A stretch of DNA of 64,000 nt from Paramecium octaurelia. Its lineage: Eukaryota; Ciliophora; Oligohymenophorea; Peniculida; Parameciidae. Under the pieces are notes generated by a model. That model was not told where the DNA came from. It was given only the letters and a program-made list of their open reading frames with translations, and searched no databases. Shown here piece after piece: positions 60,319-64,000 of the stretch; within the stretch, counting starts at the first letter, position 1; each line of letters opens with the position of its first letter. Where the stretch lies: assembly GCA_905182995.1 (NCBI GenBank), contig CAJJDP010000120.1:1-64000 (forward strand). The letters run 5' to 3'. The position numbers were made by a program, and so were the translations under genes.

Positions 60319-61139
60319 TCATCTTTGGTATTTTTTGTATTTTTTTTACTATAAGTTTATTTTTACAATATACTTATCTTTATCGTCCTTTTTGTCGTCC
60401 TTTTTATCATCTTTCTTTTCCTCCTTCTTAATTTCCTTTTCTTTCTACTCAATCTTTATTGCAGCTGTCTCATCTTCTTCTTTCATTTTTTTAGGTCCCC
60501 TTTTATATGGTGGCAATTCTTAATATTCCAAGTCTTATTTTGAAGCGGATCGTTTAAATTTTTCTTCAATCAATTTATCAAACTATTCTTATTTTTCAGC
60601 AAATTTTCTATGGTTTCAAATATGAATTCTTACTTTTGCCAAACCTCTATTTCTTTATGGTATTATTCCAATTTCCTTTGAAAGTCATCCTCATACCTTT
60701 TTTTATCCCTACTTGAAAGAGCACTATATTTGTCTGCCAAAACCTTAGTGACTTTGGCCATATTCATATCAGGATTTTCACTACTGAAATCCTTTCTATG
60801 CTCTGCGATGTATACTAGACATGCAGAAGCAGGTTTTCTGGGTTTCTCTGGAATTTCCATTAATGCCTTGTATTTTTTGATGTCTTGTGTGTTCCCTCCA
60901 TAATACAGTATCAGGTCTTCTTTATATTTGGATTCCAATTCGTGGAACTAATCCTCAAATTTCTGCCTCTCGTCATCGTCCAAACCTCTCCACATTTCTG
61001 AGATCTTATGACCTGCATCTCCAACTTAAAATTTGCCCTCCTTTTTCAACTCAGGCAATTTGGTTGCATAGAATATTTGATAGCCTGAGATGTAATTTCT
61101 AGTTGGGGGTTTCTTGAGTACACCACTTCTTAATTGCAT
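60319..61139 (-). CDS. Two-HMG-box chromatin protein
   Basis: About 264 residues with one 26-nt intron near 60630. The first HMG box is divergent (ISGYQIFYATKLPELKKEGK, ISEMWRGLDDDERQKFEDQF). The second is closer to consensus: PRKPASACLVYIAEHRKDFS, then VLADKYSALSSRDKKRYEDD. A tail of alternating Lys and Asp/Glu (KKDDKKDDKKDDKDK) follows, as in HMGB-type DNA-bending proteins. It is probably a nuclear architectural protein. The 3' end may extend to 60062. Confidence 0.8.
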
Positions 61140-61343
61140 ATTTTGGGAGGGATTATTTAAATTTTAATTTTATTAATGTATGATCAATTTGTAAGTGAGA
61201 CTTGAAACACAATAAAAAGTAATGATTAAATATGATTTATCAAATGCATTTAAAATTATAGAGAACTAAATTTATTCCAAAATTTATTATTACCAAATTC
61301 TTTTATTGATAAATTTAATAATATTTATATAAATTTTTAATTA

Positions 61344-61697
61344 ATGGAACATTGTGAACATTGCAGAGAAACCATAAATGAAATGCTTGCTTTAGAAAAG
61401 TAAGTTGAAAGCATCAGAAATTAGTTGGAGATTGCAGAAACCCAATTGAAGCTCTTACGAGAGGAGAATGAACTTTTAAAGAGTAACATTAAAAAGCCTA
61501 ATAAGCCAAAGCATTACAACTAGAGCATGCAAAGCGAGACACAGAAATGCTATTAGGAGATTGCGAAATTACAAGAGATCATCAGACACAAAGATGAAAT
61601 CATATAAAATCAAATTCGAAATGATGACAGTGTTAGCGATAAAACTGAAACCCGTTCCAAGTAGATCGACACATGCAGAAAGAAAGTTAAATTTTGA
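61344..61697 (+). CDS. Small coiled-coil protein
   Basis: 117 residues in one frame. Starts MEHCEHCRETINEML with two Cys-x2-Cys-like half sites, then a coiled coil (LEIAETQLKLLREENELLKS) and a second helical part (IAKLQEIIRHKDEIIQNQ), ending in a basic tail (RSKQIDTCRKKVKF). No family recognised. Divergent from the HMG gene, with 204 bp between starts. Confidence 0.65.
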
Positions 61698-61887
61698 TCG
61701 TTTTATTCATAGATATGTAAATTTATTATTCTCACCTTTTAAATAATTTACGTATAAGGCAAAAAATGATTCTATTTAATAATCATCAAAATTCATCTCA
61801 ATATTATGCTATATTGGTTTAAATTGAAGTGGAAATCCATTTAATTTTTATTAATAAAACACTCATAAAAATATTAAGAGAAAGAAT

Positions 61888-63425
61888 ATGCAAGAATAAA
61901 GTTCACTATTCTTTTGTCCTGAAAATGAAGAGAGTGAAATCGTAAAAGCTAAAACCTATGATGCTTAAACATAGAGAATAGCTGCTAGCTTCTACTCCCA
62001 ATTTTCAGATGGCACTGACCCTTTTTTGGATCTAAGACGGCAACATTAATGCAATTCTGCTTGCTCTTCATCTAGTTTGCAATCCTCTCGAACTTTGCCA
62101 GATGAATGTATGCAACATAATTATTCAAAATGTTTAGGTACAAAAAGACATATAAAATTTAGATTTGGACATCTTATCTGAAGCTGCTAAACAATCATTT
62201 ACTTTTGTCTTCAAATCTTAAGAAGATTGGTTGGAACATTTCATATCAAAATGCATTGATTTGGATACCTTTTTCAAAGACTGTGCTTTCAATTCCTTGA
62301 TAGAAAAAGAAATTTAAAATGAAGATTGCAATATAAAAAAAGGCATAGTATTAACTGTTGATTACTTTACAAATCTATTCACCTTTTCATTGTATCTCTT
62401 ATGGAAATGGATTCAAAATGAGAATTCAATGGATATGGCCAATTATGTTTCATGTTAGAACTCTATTCCAGTATTCTTCAACCTCATTTTTTAATTTCGC
62501 TTTAATGAATTAAAGAATGATAAAATCTTTATTGCATTCGTAGAATAAACCATTCAAACCATTTCCAAATTAAAATTTGAAGACGACTAGCAATCGAAAT
62601 CCTATTTGGGACTAGGAATGAGCTAGAATTCTAAACCACTCCCCCTACTTAAAGAAAATGAAGTATTCCCTTGGAATCCTGAGGAAGTAGCAAAAGTATT
62701 AAGCACTATTAATTAAGCCTTTTACGCTGATTTGCTAATTAGGAACGTAGTTGTCAAAGGAGGACTTAAATACGTACAATTATAATTTAAACTAGTATTT
62801 CTAAAGAATCAACACACTCTCATAATACATAATTTACTCAGTTGTGAAAAGTCCTTGTAAGTACAAAAGGTAGGAGGCTTTGTCATATTGGATTGATTTG
62901 GCTGAAAGATTACAAATTCAAAATGATTTGGAAGGACTGTTTATAGTTTTTAAATATGGCATATAATTATTATTGAAAGATTACATTTCAACAATGCCAA
63001 TCTTATTCAAACATTAAAATCGAATCTAAAAAATTAATGCCTATTATGAATAGCAGATAAAAGACAATCTAAAGAATGTGAAACCAAACCCAAAAGCTTA
63101 TAACATACCTTCCTTTCAAAAATATTAGACTCACATAAAAAGATTGGAGTTGTAAGCAAAATAAAATAGATAAGCTTTTGAATAAATTGCCAGCCTTTTA
63201 GCAGAATTGGTGGCCATTTCAAAAGAACAATAATAAAGATAATAGATAATGAATCATTAAGTATAAATTGAAAATATCAATAAGTTATCATTTCATGAGT
63301 AACAGATAGTCAGATTTTTAACTTCAGGTATCGAAAATGAATTGGAGAATAGTCTAAAAATTCCTCTAGAAAAAGAAACCTTGGTATATATTTAACTAAT
63401 CAAATTATCAAAAATTATGAACTGA
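61888..63425 (+). CDS. Possible RasGEF-like protein
   Basis: A Ser-rich N-terminus (MQEQSSLFFCPENEESEIVK), a 25-nt intron near 62138, then helical sequence: FNSLIEKEI, IVLTVDYFTNLFTFSLYLLW (possible REM/RasGEF-N-like region), FPWNPEEVAKVLSTINQAFY, and EALSYWIDLAERLQIQNDLE (compare the family's W-x-F-I-x-vA-x3-L-N-F region) with SFQKYQTHIKRLE. It ends in a Gln-rich coiled coil. A frame change at about 62880 would need a 13-nt intron, too short to be believed, so either a frameshift or an error lies there. The RasGEF assignment is weak. Confidence 0.45.
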
Positions 63426-63733
63426 CTCCTTTAAAAAATTGACCCTATTAATGTACTTTGTTTTAATCACTATGAAAGTTTATTTTATTTTTTTTTCAAT
63501 TTAAAGTTAATTTTTAGAAATTCTTTGTTTATAAATTCTGAATTAATGAATTATGTATATTGCTCTATTTTATTTAAATCTTTTTTATCCAATTCTATAC
63601 TTGATTTAGGAAAAGATTAAGAATTCTAATCATTCTCACAAAGGATCAGTATTCAGGGGAATATTTACAAACTAAAGAAAATGACTTGGTTAAAATTTGA
63701 ATTAAGTTAATATAAGATATGTAGGAGATAACA
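63426..63733. other. No gene recognised
   Basis: AT-rich spacer between two convergent genes, with runs of T and A and TGA in all frames. Confidence 0.5.
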
Positions 63734-63952
63734 TCATTTGATTGTCCCGGTAGATTTAGGTAGAGAAAAAATCATTTTAGTTGGACTAAAGATTGGTATT
63801 TATAAATTTAAGGTAGTCGGAGAATCTAAGTCATCGATTTCAATTTCTTTGTCTGACAGAACAATTGTTGGAGTCAGAGGAATCTCTCTTTTAGATTTGC
63901 GTTCCATCGCTCTCTTCATAAATTTATTGTTCTCGATATTTAAGCAATTCAT
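63734..63952 (-). CDS. C-terminal part of an unrecognised gene
   Basis: The minus-strand frame MNCLNIENNKFMKRAMERKS, then REIPLTPTIVLSDKEIEIDD and a Pro/Ser/Thr-rich end, terminates at a TGA at 63734. It is 72 codons from the first internal ATG, but the frame stays open to the window edge, so the gene probably starts outside. The hydrophilic composition favours this strand over the hydrophobic antisense frame. Unknown function. Confidence 0.45.
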
Positions 63953-64000
63953 ATCGCTTTCAAAATGTTAATTAAAATATTTATTGATTTATTTAAATAA

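Noticed and set aside
63738-63971. Plus-strand 77-codon frame at the right edge
   Set aside because: The opposite strand gives a hydrophilic, protein-like frame that ends at TGA; the plus frame is hydrophobic and has no recognisable feature.

Overview
The window looks like macronuclear DNA of a ciliate, most probably Paramecium. The DNA is very AT-rich and genes are packed a few tens of bases apart. Conserved proteins can be read only if TAA and TAG encode glutamine and TGA is the sole stop. The coding regions are cut by tiny introns, mostly 22-32 nt, that start GTA and end TAG or AAG. With those two rules almost every conserved protein in the right three quarters reads through cleanly. A standard-code reading breaks them into fragments.

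Layout. Positions 1-16.9 kb are a relic block with no intact gene that I can recognise. It holds a very long minus-strand NACHT / pentapeptide / WD40 gene that is broken, and a 1.3 kb near-identical duplication on either side of a single N, probably a missed contig overlap. It also holds two unrecognised decayed genes, a small second NACHT-family relic, a broken MORN-repeat gene and a broken sugar-porter-type MFS transporter.

Positions 17-24.3 kb hold four intact plus-strand genes: a calpain, a UFD2/UBE4-type E4 ubiquitin ligase, a DGAT2-family acyltransferase and an unrecognised 207-residue protein. Positions 24.5-31 kb hold a giant 1,974-residue secreted or membrane-anchored modular protein, preceded by a decayed partial copy of itself.

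Positions 31-46 kb are dense housekeeping and cilia-related DNA. They include a protein with five RING-like zinc modules, a coiled-coil protein, a divergent histone H3, arginase, SF3A3, a choline/ethanolamine phosphotransferase, tRNA-Lys(UUU), a DUSP-UBL protein without a protease domain, a CCDC61/VFL3 basal-body protein and a tandem CCCH zinc-finger/SAM protein. Positions 46-52.3 kb carry an ANP32-like protein, TVP23, a cyclic-nucleotide-binding-domain K+ channel with a CCHC zinc knuckle, and maleylacetoacetate isomerase. The start codons of the last two are only 10 bp apart. Positions 52.4-64 kb hold a membrane RING-H2 E3, several unrecognised genes, an SDR relic, a drug/metabolite-type transporter, a protein kinase, a two-HMG-box protein, a possible RasGEF-like protein and the edge of one more gene.

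How they relate. I see no operon-like pathway. The genes are independent eukaryotic units, often divergent or convergent with minimal spacers. Ubiquitin-related genes recur (E4, RING-H2, DUSP-UBL, RING-like array), but nothing in the sequence shows that they act together. I found no CRISPR array, integron, telomere repeat, recognisable transposon or virus-like element. All assignments are from reading translations by eye; no database search was possible.
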